64,000 bases of DNA from Nitriliruptoraceae bacterium. GTDB lineage: Bacteria; Actinomycetota; Nitriliruptoria; Nitriliruptorales; Nitriliruptoraceae. The stretch spans positions 17,962-81,961 of the forward strand of contig PWLR01000019.1 in the NCBI GenBank assembly GCA_003558435.1. Reading direction: 5' to 3'. A program made the translations under genes and the position numbers. A model generated the notes under the pieces. That model made no database searches and was not told where the DNA came from. It saw only the letters and a list, made by a program, of their open reading frames with translations. Below are positions 7,382 through 15,198 of this stretch, piece after piece (positions within the stretch are counted from its first letter, which is position 1; each line of letters begins with the position of its first letter).

Positions 7382-8940
7382 TCGGCGTCGTCACGCGAGA
7401 CGCACCGGCTGGCGCGATGCGCGCGCCCGCCGCGCCACTGGGTCCGACGGCGATGATCATCCGGCTGATCGCGGCGGGAGCTGGTGGCGCTCTGACCGGC
7501 ACTGCGGTGCTCACCGGCTGGTGGGCGGTCGCGGTCATCGGCACCGGGGTGGTCGCCAGCGCGGTGCACGACATCCGCCCGGCACGTCGTGCCATGGTCG
7601 GGACCGCAGCCGGCTGCGTGCACGCGACCGTCACCACCCTGTGGGCCTCGCAGTTCAACGCCTCCGCAGCCGCTGCGCTGATCCTCATCCAGGCTGCCGG
7701 ATGGGGACTGGCCGCGCTGGCCGTCTCCATGCGCGCACGCTGGCCGTGGCCGCTCGCCCCGGCGCTAGCGATCTCCGAATGGGCACGCACCCACTGGCCG
7801 CTTGGGGGCTATCCCCTCGCCCAGCTGTGGCTCACCCAAGCCGACGGACCGCTCGCCGCGCTCGCACCACTGCTCGGCCCCTTCGCGATCACCGCTGCGA
7901 TCGTGCTCCTTGCCACCGCCGGCATCGCCGCACTGCAGCGACGACCCGCAGCGATCCGCGTCCTCGCCGCATCGCTGATCACGGTCGGTGCCGCTCAGCT
8001 GGCGCCGATCCCATCACCGGTCGCGCCGATGGAGGTCGCTGCGGTCCAAGGCGGCGACCGGCGCGGCGTCCCGGCCATGCGCAACGACCCCGGCCCTCTG
8101 CTTGAACGTCAGATCGATCTCACCCGGTCGCTCGACACCGACGTCGACCTCGTCGTGTGGCCCGAGAGCGCGCTCGCCGTACACGGCGCGATGACGACCG
8201 GTGACCGCCGACTTCTCCAGGAGCTCGCTGATGGGTTCGACGGCGTGCTGATCGCCGGAGTCGTCGAGCGCTTCGACCTCCCCGACGGCGCAGGCTGGTT
8301 CCGCAACGCCGCGGTTGCGAGCGACGAGACCGGCACGCTCGACCGGTACGACAAGCAGCTCCCCGTACCGTTCGGCGAACGCGTTCCAGCACGACGGTTC
8401 GTCGAACTGGTCGTCGACCTCTCGCTCGTCCCGCGCGACATGGTCGCCGGTAGCGGCCCGCCGATCCTACGTACGGAACACGCTGACGTCGGTATCGCCA
8501 TCTCCTACGAGAACCTCTTCCCCCGTGTCGCGCGGCAAGCCGTGCTCCAAGGCGCTGACATCCTCGCCGTTCCCACCCTCGCATCCTCCTACGTCACCGA
8601 TGAGATCCCCACCCAACAGCTCGCCGCCGCACGGATGCGTGCCCGCGAAACCGGCCGGGACCTCGCCATCGTCGGATCGACCGGTCCCACGGCCCTCATC
8701 CGCGCAGATGGCACGCTCGCTGCCCAAGCACCAACCGACACACCCCACGTCGCCCAGGCAAGGCTCCAGACACGGTCGGGCACCACCCTGTACACGCGTT
8801 ACGGCGACGCCCTACCACTGGCTGCAGCCGCGCTCGTGCTGTCCATGACCGCCCGGAGACCGGCTCCGCGCCCGCTCCATGCGGGCCTACCCGCCGAACC
8901 CGAGCATCTGGCAGCTCGACGCCAAGAACGACGACCGTGA
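7378..8940 (+). CDS. Apolipoprotein N-acyltransferase-like protein with Ser in place of the catalytic Cys
   Basis: A 520-residue protein with N-terminal membrane helices (about 26-205) and a C-terminal nitrilase-type domain, as in Lnt. Lnt transfers a third acyl chain to the lipoprotein N-terminal Cys. The acid is in WPESAL (Glu263), the lysine in YDKQLPVPFGE (Lys326), and Glu334 is also conserved. At the nucleophile position the usual ICYE motif reads ISYEN, giving Ser376 (codon TCC at 8503-8505). A last hydrophobic segment lies near 479-490. The Ser may abolish or alter acyl transfer, or mark a lineage variant. The GTG start overlaps the lipoprotein stop. The final 30 residues run into recombinase remnant DNA and may not be original. 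Confidence 0.75.
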   Translation: MIGVVTRDAPAGAMRAPAAPLGPTAMIIRLIAAGAGGALTGTAVLTGWWAVAVIGTGVVASAVHDIRPARRAMVGTAAGCVHATVTTLWASQFNASAAAALILIQAAGWGLAALAVSMRARWPWPLAPALAISEWARTHWPLGGYPLAQLWLTQADGPLAALAPLLGPFAITAAIVLLATAGIAALQRRPAAIRVLAASLITVGAAQLAPIPSPVAPMEVAAVQGGDRRGVPAMRNDPGPLLERQIDLTRSLDTDVDLVVWPESALAVHGAMTTGDRRLLQELADGFDGVLIAGVVERFDLPDGAGWFRNAAVASDETGTLDRYDKQLPVPFGERVPARRFVELVVDLSLVPRDMVAGSGPPILRTEHADVGIAISYENLFPRVARQAVLQGADILAVPTLASSYVTDEIPTQQLAAARMRARETGRDLAIVGSTGPTALIRADGTLAAQAPTDTPHVAQARLQTRSGTTLYTRYGDALPLAAAALVLSMTARRPAPRPLHAGLPAEPEHLAARRQERRP

Positions 8941-9331
8941 AGGCACCATCGCGCTCGAGACCCGCACCATCACCGTGTTGCACGATCACCGCGAGCGGCA
9001 ACTCGACGTGCGGCGCGCCGCCGGCCCCGTCTGGTCGACACAGCCACAGGATCACGACCTGGTGTTCACCCGCCCCGACGGCGGCGCCATCCCGCCCAAG
9101 CGCGCCTCACGGATGTTCACCCGCCACGTCGACGCCGCCGGCCTACCCCGCTCCGGCGTCCACGGCCTCCGTCACAGCTGGGCCACACTGGCGCGCCGGT
9201 GTCCCCATCAAGGTCGTTTCCGAGCGCATGGTCGCGCCGACCCCGCCGTGACCATGCAGGTGTACGCCCACGCCCTCGAAGGCGACGACGCCACCGCCGC
9301 CGAGACCACAACCATCTTCGACGACCGATGA
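8915..9331 (+). pseudogene. Frameshifted C-terminal remnant of a tyrosine recombinase/integrase
   Basis: In frame 2 the translation matches the catalytic half of phage-type integrases: REGTIALETRTITVLHDHRERQL, DHDLVFTRPDGG, RMFTRHVDAAGLPRSGVHGLRHSWATLA. Reading then shifts to frame 3 for GVPIKVVSERM (9191-9229) and back to frame 2 for ADPAVTMQVYAHALEG, which carries the nucleophile Tyr. Two compensating small deletions, a missing N-terminal domain and an Arg where the conserved His of GHA should be make it inactive. It lies between the lnt-like gene and tRNA-Leu, as expected for the integrase of an element that entered at the tRNA 3' end. Confidence 0.75.
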
Positions 9332-9414
9332 TCACCAGCGGGCACGACAACCGACCCGCAACAACGCGGTGTCACGACCCTCATGGTGCCGCGAGGGGGT
9401 CCAGCACGCAGAAA

Positions 9415-9438
9415 CGCCCCCGCGGTGTGGCGGGGGCG
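9415..9438 (-). terminator. Probable intrinsic terminator of tRNA-Leu
   Basis: Nine-base arms CGCCCCCGC (9415-9423) and GCGGGGGCG (9430-9438) flank a 6-base loop. Read leftward the stem is followed by GTTTC. It lies 50 bases beyond the tRNA 3' end on the same strand. Confidence 0.65.
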
Positions 9439-9487
9439 CTGCTGCGATTCTGCCGGATCCGGGCCGGTAGACCAGCCGACGCGATCG

Positions 9488-9571
9488 TGGGCGGAGGGGG
9501 ACTTGAACCCCCATGTCCATAAGGACACACGGACCTGAACCGTGCGCGTCTGCCAATTCCGCCACCCGCCC
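9488..9571 (-). tRNA. leuT: tRNA-Leu (anticodon CAG)
   Basis: Leftward 84-nt gene with a seven-pair acceptor stem (GGGCGGG with TCCGCCC, last pair G-U), GGTGGCGGAATTGGCAGAC D-arm typical of tRNA-Leu, anticodon CAG in GGTTCAGGTCC, and a long variable arm. The T-arm is GGGGGTTCAAGTCCCCC. CCA is not encoded. Its place beside fhaA matches mycobacterial leuT. Its 3' end faces the left accessory arm and the integrase remnant. Confidence 0.95.
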
Positions 9572-9818
9572 AGGGGTGAAGCAGCGGAGCGTACCAACGT
9601 CAGAGCCAGGTCACCAACGCAGTTCCCTCGGACCGATGCCCGACCGATACGGGTGGCCCACTCGCCGCAGAGCGTGACGTTCGGACGGGTCGAACTGGAC
9701 GGGCTCTGAGCTACTCTCCGCGCGCGGGCTTAGGGGTGAACACGCTGCCCGTGACCAGGCTGGAGACGACCCGTCCCAGCCTCGTCCGACCCCGCTGATG
9801 ATCCGGACCGGTGCTGCA

Positions 9819-10616
9819 ATGGGTGTCCTGCAGGAGTTCGAGCGGCGGCTCGAAGGAGCCGTCGAGGGCTTCTTCGCGCGCATCTTCCGCTCGGGGGTGC
9901 AGCCGATCGAGCTGGCGCGCGCGGTCCGACGTTACGGCGAGGACCGTCAGCACGTCACCGCAGACGGGGTCGTGGTGCCCAACGTCTACCGCGTCACGGT
10001 GGGCCCGAAGGATCACGAACGACTCGCGGGCTATGGCGTTTCGCTCCCGCGCGAACTCGCCGAGGTCGTGGTGAAGACCGCCAGCGATCGCCGTTGGATC
10101 CTCAAGGGACCGGCACGTGTGCGCATCGAGGTGGACGAGGAGGTCCGCCTCGGGCGGTTCCGACTCGCTGGACGTGTCGAGGCCGTCGAGGATGCGGTTC
10201 GCCCGCCTGGCGCACGGCGGAACCCCGAGTCCTTCGCCGCCCCCCCGTATCGACCTGCGGCGTCGCCAACGCGCGACGACCGCCCCGCCATCGACCGGAC
10301 GCAGGTCATCTCCGCGGTCCCGGCCAGCGGGTTGCAGTTGGTCGTGCGCAGTGGCGGCGGCCCCCCAACCGCGATCCCCGTGCAGGGCACCCGCCTGACC
10401 GCCGGCCGTTCCGCGGCCTGCGACCTCACGATCGACGACTCGACCGTCTCACGCGAGCACGCCGCGTTCGTCCGGCGCGGGCCCGCCTGGTGGGTCGTCG
10501 ACCTCGGCTCGACCAACGGCACCCGCGTCAACGGCGTGCGCGCCGCGGAACAACCCCTGCAACCCGGCGACCGGGTCGAATTCGGGGACGCGGTCGTCGA
10601 GCTCGTGGGAGGCTGA
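9819..10616 (+). CDS. fhaA: FhaA: DUF3662 and FHA-domain signalling protein
   Basis: FhaA is a cytoplasmic adaptor in PknB-dependent control of peptidoglycan synthesis; its FHA domain binds phosphothreonine. The DUF3662 domain begins at MGVLQEFERRLEGAVEGFF and runs about 110 residues. A variable Arg/Pro linker follows, then a C-terminal FHA domain with the signatures GRSAACDLTI, STVSREHAAF and DLGSTNGTRVNG. I chose the ATG at 9819 because family members start MG(V/L)L; an in-frame ATG at 9798 would add seven residues, and neither has a good ribosome-binding site. About 250 bases between tRNA-Leu and this gene hold no recognisable feature and probably carry the operon promoter. Confidence 0.9.
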   Translation: MGVLQEFERRLEGAVEGFFARIFRSGVQPIELARAVRRYGEDRQHVTADGVVVPNVYRVTVGPKDHERLAGYGVSLPRELAEVVVKTASDRRWILKGPARVRIEVDEEVRLGRFRLAGRVEAVEDAVRPPGARRNPESFAAPPYRPAASPTRDDRPAIDRTQVISAVPASGLQLVVRSGGGPPTAIPVQGTRLTAGRSAACDLTIDDSTVSREHAAFVRRGPAWWVVDLGSTNGTRVNGVRAAEQPLQPGDRVEFGDAVVELVGG

Positions 10617-10617
10617 C

Positions 10618-11088
10618 ATGCCCATCGAGCTGCTGACCCTGATGAAGTTCGGGCTCCTGGCGCTGCTCTATCTGTTCGTCGCCCGTACGGTGCGTACCGT
10701 CAGCGTCGAGTTGTACGGCGGTCGCCGGAAGGCCGCCCCACCGACACCCCGTCCCGCGGTGGCTGCGCCGCCGGATGCTGCTCGGCGCTCGCGCAAGATC
10801 CCCAAGGAGATCGTGCTGCACCCGCTGGAAGGCTCACCGCGCGTGATCGGCCTGAGCGGTCATGGCCTGGTGCTCGGACGTCACGGGGCGGTCGACGTGC
10901 TGGTCGACGATCTGTACGTCTCCGACGAGCATGCGGAGATCCTCCCCGACGATGGCAGCTGGTCGGTGCGCGACCTCGGTTCGACCAACGGCACGTTCCT
11001 CAACGGCGCCAAGGTCACCCGTCCGACGCCGCTGGCCGCCGGTGATCAGCTCCGCCTCGGCAAGACCACCATCGAGGTCCGGCGATGA
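10618..11088 (+). CDS. fhaB: FhaB/FipA: membrane-anchored FHA-domain protein
   Basis: A 156-residue protein with one N-terminal transmembrane helix (about 3-23), a basic Pro/Ala linker and an FHA domain (about 75-156). The FHA phosphothreonine loops are GRHGAVDVLV, DLYVSDEHAEI and DLGSTNGTFLNG. Known FhaB/FipA proteins are phosphorylated by the operon's kinases and help join division proteins at the septum. It starts 1 base after fhaA and overlaps the phosphatase gene by 4 bp. Confidence 0.9.
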   Translation: MPIELLTLMKFGLLALLYLFVARTVRTVSVELYGGRRKAAPPTPRPAVAAPPDAARRSRKIPKEIVLHPLEGSPRVIGLSGHGLVLGRHGAVDVLVDDLYVSDEHAEILPDDGSWSVRDLGSTNGTFLNGAKVTRPTPLAAGDQLRLGKTTIEVRR

Positions 11089-12347
11089 GGCGCGTACTGG
11101 CTGCCGGCAGCTCGGATGTCGGCCAGGTGCGCGAAGGCAACGAGGATGCGCTCCTGATCAGGAACAGCGTGTTCGCCGTCGCTGACGGCATGGGCGGTCA
11201 CCTCGCCGGCGAGGTCGCCTCCGCCGCCGCCCTCGAACCCATCGAAGCCCTCGACGGTCGCGTGTTCCCGGATGCGACGGAAGCCGCGACGGCGCTCACC
11301 AACGCGGTCGTCGCCGCCAACACGACCGTCTCCAAGCTCGCGACCGACAATCCCCTCTACCGCGGCATGGGCACCACGCTCACGGCCGCGCTCATCGAGG
11401 GGCGACGCGCTCACGTCGCTCACGTCGGTGACTCGCGGGCCTACCTGCTCCGTGACGGACAGTTCAGTCAACTCACCGACGACCACACGCTGGTGCAGCA
11501 CCTGGTCGACGAGGGCCAGATCACGCGGGAAGAGGCCGCCCACCACCCGCAGCGCTCGATCATCACGCGCGCCATCGGGGTCTCTCCCGAGGTGGATGTC
11601 GATGCGATGACCCTCGAGCTGCAGCCGGGTGATCAGCTGCTGATGTGCTCCGACGGGCTGACCGGCGTCGTCGAGGACCGCGTGATCGCCGAACTCCTCG
11701 ATACCACCGCGGACCCGGACGAAGCGGTCAGCCGTCTGGTCGAGCTCGCCAACCAGGCCGGCGGTCCCGACAACATCACGGTGGTGCTGCTGCGCTACGA
11801 GGACCCGAACGCCGAGGTGGCCGCCCCCCGGACCATCTCCATCTCCACCGTGAACCGCGACGACGGGCGGGACTGGGCCGGACAACTCGGCCACTACGGC
11901 GCGCTCACCGCCGGCAGCAGCTCGGCCAACGGCAACAACGCCAGCGACGACGAACCTCGCCAGGTCGGCAGGATCCTCGGGCGCGCGACCGCCGTCGTGG
12001 CCTCGGTCGCGGTCCTCGCCGCCCTGCTCATCGGCGGTGGCCAGTTCCTGTTGTCGCGTAGCTACTTCGTCGCCCTCGACGACGACCAGGTCGTGATCTA
12101 CCAGGGCGTCGACGCCTCGATCGGGCCGGTGACCCTGGCCCGCGTCACGGAGCGCTCCGAACTCGTGCTCGCCGACATCCCGAGCTGGTACCACCCCAAT
12201 CTGGAGAACGGCCGGACCGCAGCCGACCTCAACGATGCCCGCCGCATCGTGCGCGACATCCCGGTACGCAGCGACGAGGTCGAGGATCCCGGGGTCGCCG
12301 GCGACCCCGACACCGACACCGATGAACCCGATGACGGTTCCGCGTGA
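11085..12347 (+). CDS. pstP: PstP: PP2C-family Ser/Thr protein phosphatase
   Basis: A 420-residue membrane phosphatase opposing PknB. The cytosolic PP2C domain (about 1-240) shows the metal-binding aspartate motifs REGNEDALL, VADGMGGH, CSDGLTG and GGPDNITVV. A Ser/Asn/Asp-rich linker leads to a single helix (about 306-326) and an extracytoplasmic tail of about 90 residues ending in an acidic DTDTDEPDDG stretch. The ATG overlaps fhaB by 4 bp and its stop overlaps the ftsW-like gene. Confidence 0.93.
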   Translation: MRRVLAAGSSDVGQVREGNEDALLIRNSVFAVADGMGGHLAGEVASAAALEPIEALDGRVFPDATEAATALTNAVVAANTTVSKLATDNPLYRGMGTTLTAALIEGRRAHVAHVGDSRAYLLRDGQFSQLTDDHTLVQHLVDEGQITREEAAHHPQRSIITRAIGVSPEVDVDAMTLELQPGDQLLMCSDGLTGVVEDRVIAELLDTTADPDEAVSRLVELANQAGGPDNITVVLLRYEDPNAEVAAPRTISISTVNRDDGRDWAGQLGHYGALTAGSSSANGNNASDDEPRQVGRILGRATAVVASVAVLAALLIGGGQFLLSRSYFVALDDDQVVIYQGVDASIGPVTLARVTERSELVLADIPSWYHPNLENGRTAADLNDARRIVRDIPVRSDEVEDPGVAGDPDTDTDEPDDGSA

Positions 12348-13705
12348 GCCGCGATGGCGTGACGGTCACGGGAGGTCCCCGGGCGACCGAGGCGAGGCTG
12401 TTGACCGGGGCCGTCGTGCTGACCTCGTTCGCGGCCGTGCTGCTCGGCTGGTCCGAATCCCCGGAGCTACCCCCCACCGCGATCGTGACCGGCCTGGCCC
12501 TGGCCGTCACTGCGCTCGTCGCTCATCTGACGGTGCGAGCCTTCGCGCCCGATGCCGACCCCACACTGCTGCCGCTGGCCTTCCTGCTCAACGGTCTCGG
12601 CCTGGTGTTCGTCCGTCGGGTCGATCTCGCGACGGGCAGCGATCTGGCCGCCACCCAGACGGTGTGGACCGCGGTCTCGGTCGGGGCACTGTGCGCCACG
12701 TTGTTGGTGATCCGGCGGGTGGCGGTGTTCGGGCGCTACCAGTACACCTTCGGACTACTGACCATCGTGCTGCTGCTCTCTCCACTGATCCCGGGGCTGA
12801 CGGCCGGGGTGATCAACGGCGCCCAGCTGTGGATCGATGTGTTCGGGATGCGCTTCCAGCCGGGCGAGATCGCGAAGCTCACGATGGTGGTCTTCCTCGC
12901 CGGCTACCTCGAGCGCAACCGGGCCTTGCTGTCGGTCGCCACGCAGCGCATCGGGCCGGTGATGCTGCCGGCCGCGCGCCACCTCGCGCCCGTGCTGGTC
13001 GCGGCGGTGATGGCGATGGTGATCATGGCCGGCTTGCGCGACCTCGGCACCGCCCTGCTGTTCTTCGGGGCGTTCATCGCCATGCTGTACGTCGCGACGG
13101 GTCGGTTGGCCTACCCCGCGTTCGGTGCGGTGTTCTTCGGGTTCGCGGCGTGGCTCGCCTACCTGCAGTTCGGTCACGTGCGCGTGCGCGTCAGCATCTG
13201 GTTGGACCCGTGGGCGGACGTGACAGGGATCGGCTACCAGCTCGCCCAGAGCCTGTTCGCGCTCGGTACCGGGGGACTGACCGGCACCGGGCTGGGGCTG
13301 GGGCGGCCCCAGGACGTGCCGTTCAGTGCCACCGACGCCATCTTCGTGGTCATCGGTGAGGAGCTCGGCCTGCTCGGCGCGACCGTGGTACTGCTGCTCT
13401 ACCTCGTGATCGTGGTCCGTGGCTTCCGGATCGCCCAGACCGCCCGCGACGAGTTCGGCACGCTGCTGGCCACCGGACTGACGGTCACCCTCGCGGCGCA
13501 GACCTTCGTCATCGTGGGTGGGCTGACCCGGCTGGTACCGCTCACCGGCATCACCCTGCCGTTCGTGTCCTACGGCGGGTCCGCGCTGTTGTCGAACTAC
13601 CTGTTGATCGCGTTGCTCCTGCGCATCAGTGACGAGTCCCGTGGTGCGGCCAAGGGCCGGGACCCGGATCTCCAGGCCGACGCGGCCGCCAGGCGTCGCT
13701 CATGA
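12344..13705 (+). CDS. rodA: SEDS-family peptidoglycan glycosyltransferase (FtsW/RodA)
   Basis: A 453-residue polytopic protein of the FtsW/RodA/SpoVE family, which polymerises lipid II with a partner class B PBP. Conserved elements include GAQLWIDVFGMRFQPGEIAKL, a GTALLFFGAF segment, FALGTGGLTGTGLGLGRP, FSATDAIFVVIGEELGLLGA and LPFVSYGGSALL near the C-terminus. About ten hydrophobic helices are visible. In actinobacterial operons of this type the gene is called rodA, though sequence alone does not separate rodA from ftsW. The GTG start and the stop both overlap neighbours by 4 bp; the PBP partner is next. Confidence 0.92.
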   Translation: MSRDGVTVTGGPRATEARLLTGAVVLTSFAAVLLGWSESPELPPTAIVTGLALAVTALVAHLTVRAFAPDADPTLLPLAFLLNGLGLVFVRRVDLATGSDLAATQTVWTAVSVGALCATLLVIRRVAVFGRYQYTFGLLTIVLLLSPLIPGLTAGVINGAQLWIDVFGMRFQPGEIAKLTMVVFLAGYLERNRALLSVATQRIGPVMLPAARHLAPVLVAAVMAMVIMAGLRDLGTALLFFGAFIAMLYVATGRLAYPAFGAVFFGFAAWLAYLQFGHVRVRVSIWLDPWADVTGIGYQLAQSLFALGTGGLTGTGLGLGRPQDVPFSATDAIFVVIGEELGLLGATVVLLLYLVIVVRGFRIAQTARDEFGTLLATGLTVTLAAQTFVIVGGLTRLVPLTGITLPFVSYGGSALLSNYLLIALLLRISDESRGAAKGRDPDLQADAAARRRS

Positions 13706-15150
13706 ACCGCCAGATCGGGCGCGTGGCCGCGGTGACCTTCCTGCTGTTCGGGGCGCTGTTCATCAACCTGAACATCATCACCCTGCTGCAGGCCGACGAG
13801 CTGGCGAACCATCCCTCCAACCGTCGCCTGATCCTGCGCGAGTACGCGATCGAGCGCGGTCCGATCGTGGCCGGCGAGGAAGCGATCGCACGGAGTGTCC
13901 CCACGGACGGCGAGTTCCAGTACCTGCGTACCTACCCCGACAGCGAGCTGTACGCGCACCTCACCGGCTACTACTCGATCCAGCTGCAGCGGTCGGGTCT
14001 CGAACGGGCACTCAACGAGGACCTGACCGGGCGCAGCACCGAGGTGGTCGCTCAGAACCTCGGCGAGCTGCTCGGCGGTTCGGAGCGCCCCGGTAACGCC
14101 GTGCAGCTGTCGATCGAGCCGGCGGTGCAGCGAGCGGCCCGTAGCGCGCTGGACGGTCGGGAAGGTGCCGTGGTGGCCCTCGATCCCCGGACCGGAGCGG
14201 TCCTCGCCAGCTACGCCAACCCGACCTTCGATCCCAACCCCCTGTCCGGCCACGACCGTCGGGTCATCAACGACACGTGGGCGGCGCTCAACGAACGTGA
14301 CGATCGTCCGTTGATCGATCGCACCCGCGCGGAGACCTACCCGCCGGGCTCGGTCTTCAAGTTGGTCGTCGCGGCTGCCGCGCTCGAGAGCGGATTGGAG
14401 CCGACCACCCTGTTCCCCGACGAGGGGGTCTACGACGTGCCCCAGACCCAGGCGAACATCGGCAACTTCTCCGGTGGGGTCTGCGACGACGGGGACGAGA
14501 TCTCGCTGACCGATGCCATGCGGGTCTCGTGCAACACCGTGTTCGCCCGGTTGGGCGTGGAACTCGGTGACGACGCCCTGCGTGACCAGGCGGAACGGTT
14601 CGGGTTCAACGATGCCCCGCCGTTCGACCTGGGAGTGACCGACAGCATCTTCCCGCGCGAGCTGGATGTTCCCTCGTTGGCGCAGAGCGCCATCGGACAA
14701 CGGGACGTTCGTGCCACCCCACTGCAGATGGCCGTGCTGGCCGGGAGCATCGCCAATGGTGGCCAGTTGATGCGTCCCCACGTGGTCGATGCCGTCCGGG
14801 ACCCCGACGGGGCACAGCTGCGTGGTCCGGACGTCGGACGCTGGACCGGACCCCCGGGTGGCGGCCTGCCGATCTCCCCCCGCACGGCCCAACAGTTGCG
14901 GAGCATGATGCTCGACGTCGTGAACTCCGGCACCGGCACGGCCGCGCGGATCGACGGTGTCGAGGTCGGCGGCAAGACCGGCACGGCGCAGACCGGTGGG
15001 GATCCCGTGGCATGGTTCGTCGGGTTCGCCGGCGACGAGGTCGCGATCGCGGTGATGGTCCCCGGCGCCGGTAGTGACGCGACGGGGGGCGCGGTCGCGG
15101 CGCCCATCGCCCGGAGCGTGCTCAGCGCCGCGCTCGAGGCCCGACGGTGA
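13702..15150 (+). CDS. pbpA: PbpA: class B penicillin-binding protein (transpeptidase)
   Basis: A 482-residue D,D-transpeptidase with an N-terminal anchor (about 7-29), a short dimerisation region and a transpeptidase domain. Active-site motifs are SVFK (Ser217, Lys220), SCN (276-278) and KTG (425-427). The length suits actinobacterial PbpA, smaller than FtsI. It should work with the SEDS protein of the preceding, overlapping gene under control of PknB. Confidence 0.94.
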   Translation: MNRQIGRVAAVTFLLFGALFINLNIITLLQADELANHPSNRRLILREYAIERGPIVAGEEAIARSVPTDGEFQYLRTYPDSELYAHLTGYYSIQLQRSGLERALNEDLTGRSTEVVAQNLGELLGGSERPGNAVQLSIEPAVQRAARSALDGREGAVVALDPRTGAVLASYANPTFDPNPLSGHDRRVINDTWAALNERDDRPLIDRTRAETYPPGSVFKLVVAAAALESGLEPTTLFPDEGVYDVPQTQANIGNFSGGVCDDGDEISLTDAMRVSCNTVFARLGVELGDDALRDQAERFGFNDAPPFDLGVTDSIFPRELDVPSLAQSAIGQRDVRATPLQMAVLAGSIANGGQLMRPHVVDAVRDPDGAQLRGPDVGRWTGPPGGGLPISPRTAQQLRSMMLDVVNSGTGTAARIDGVEVGGKTGTAQTGGDPVAWFVGFAGDEVAIAVMVPGAGSDATGGAVAAPIARSVLSAALEARR

Positions 15151-15198
15151 CCCGTTGGTAGGCTCCGCCGCTGTCCATGCCCGTTCGGAGGGTTCCCC

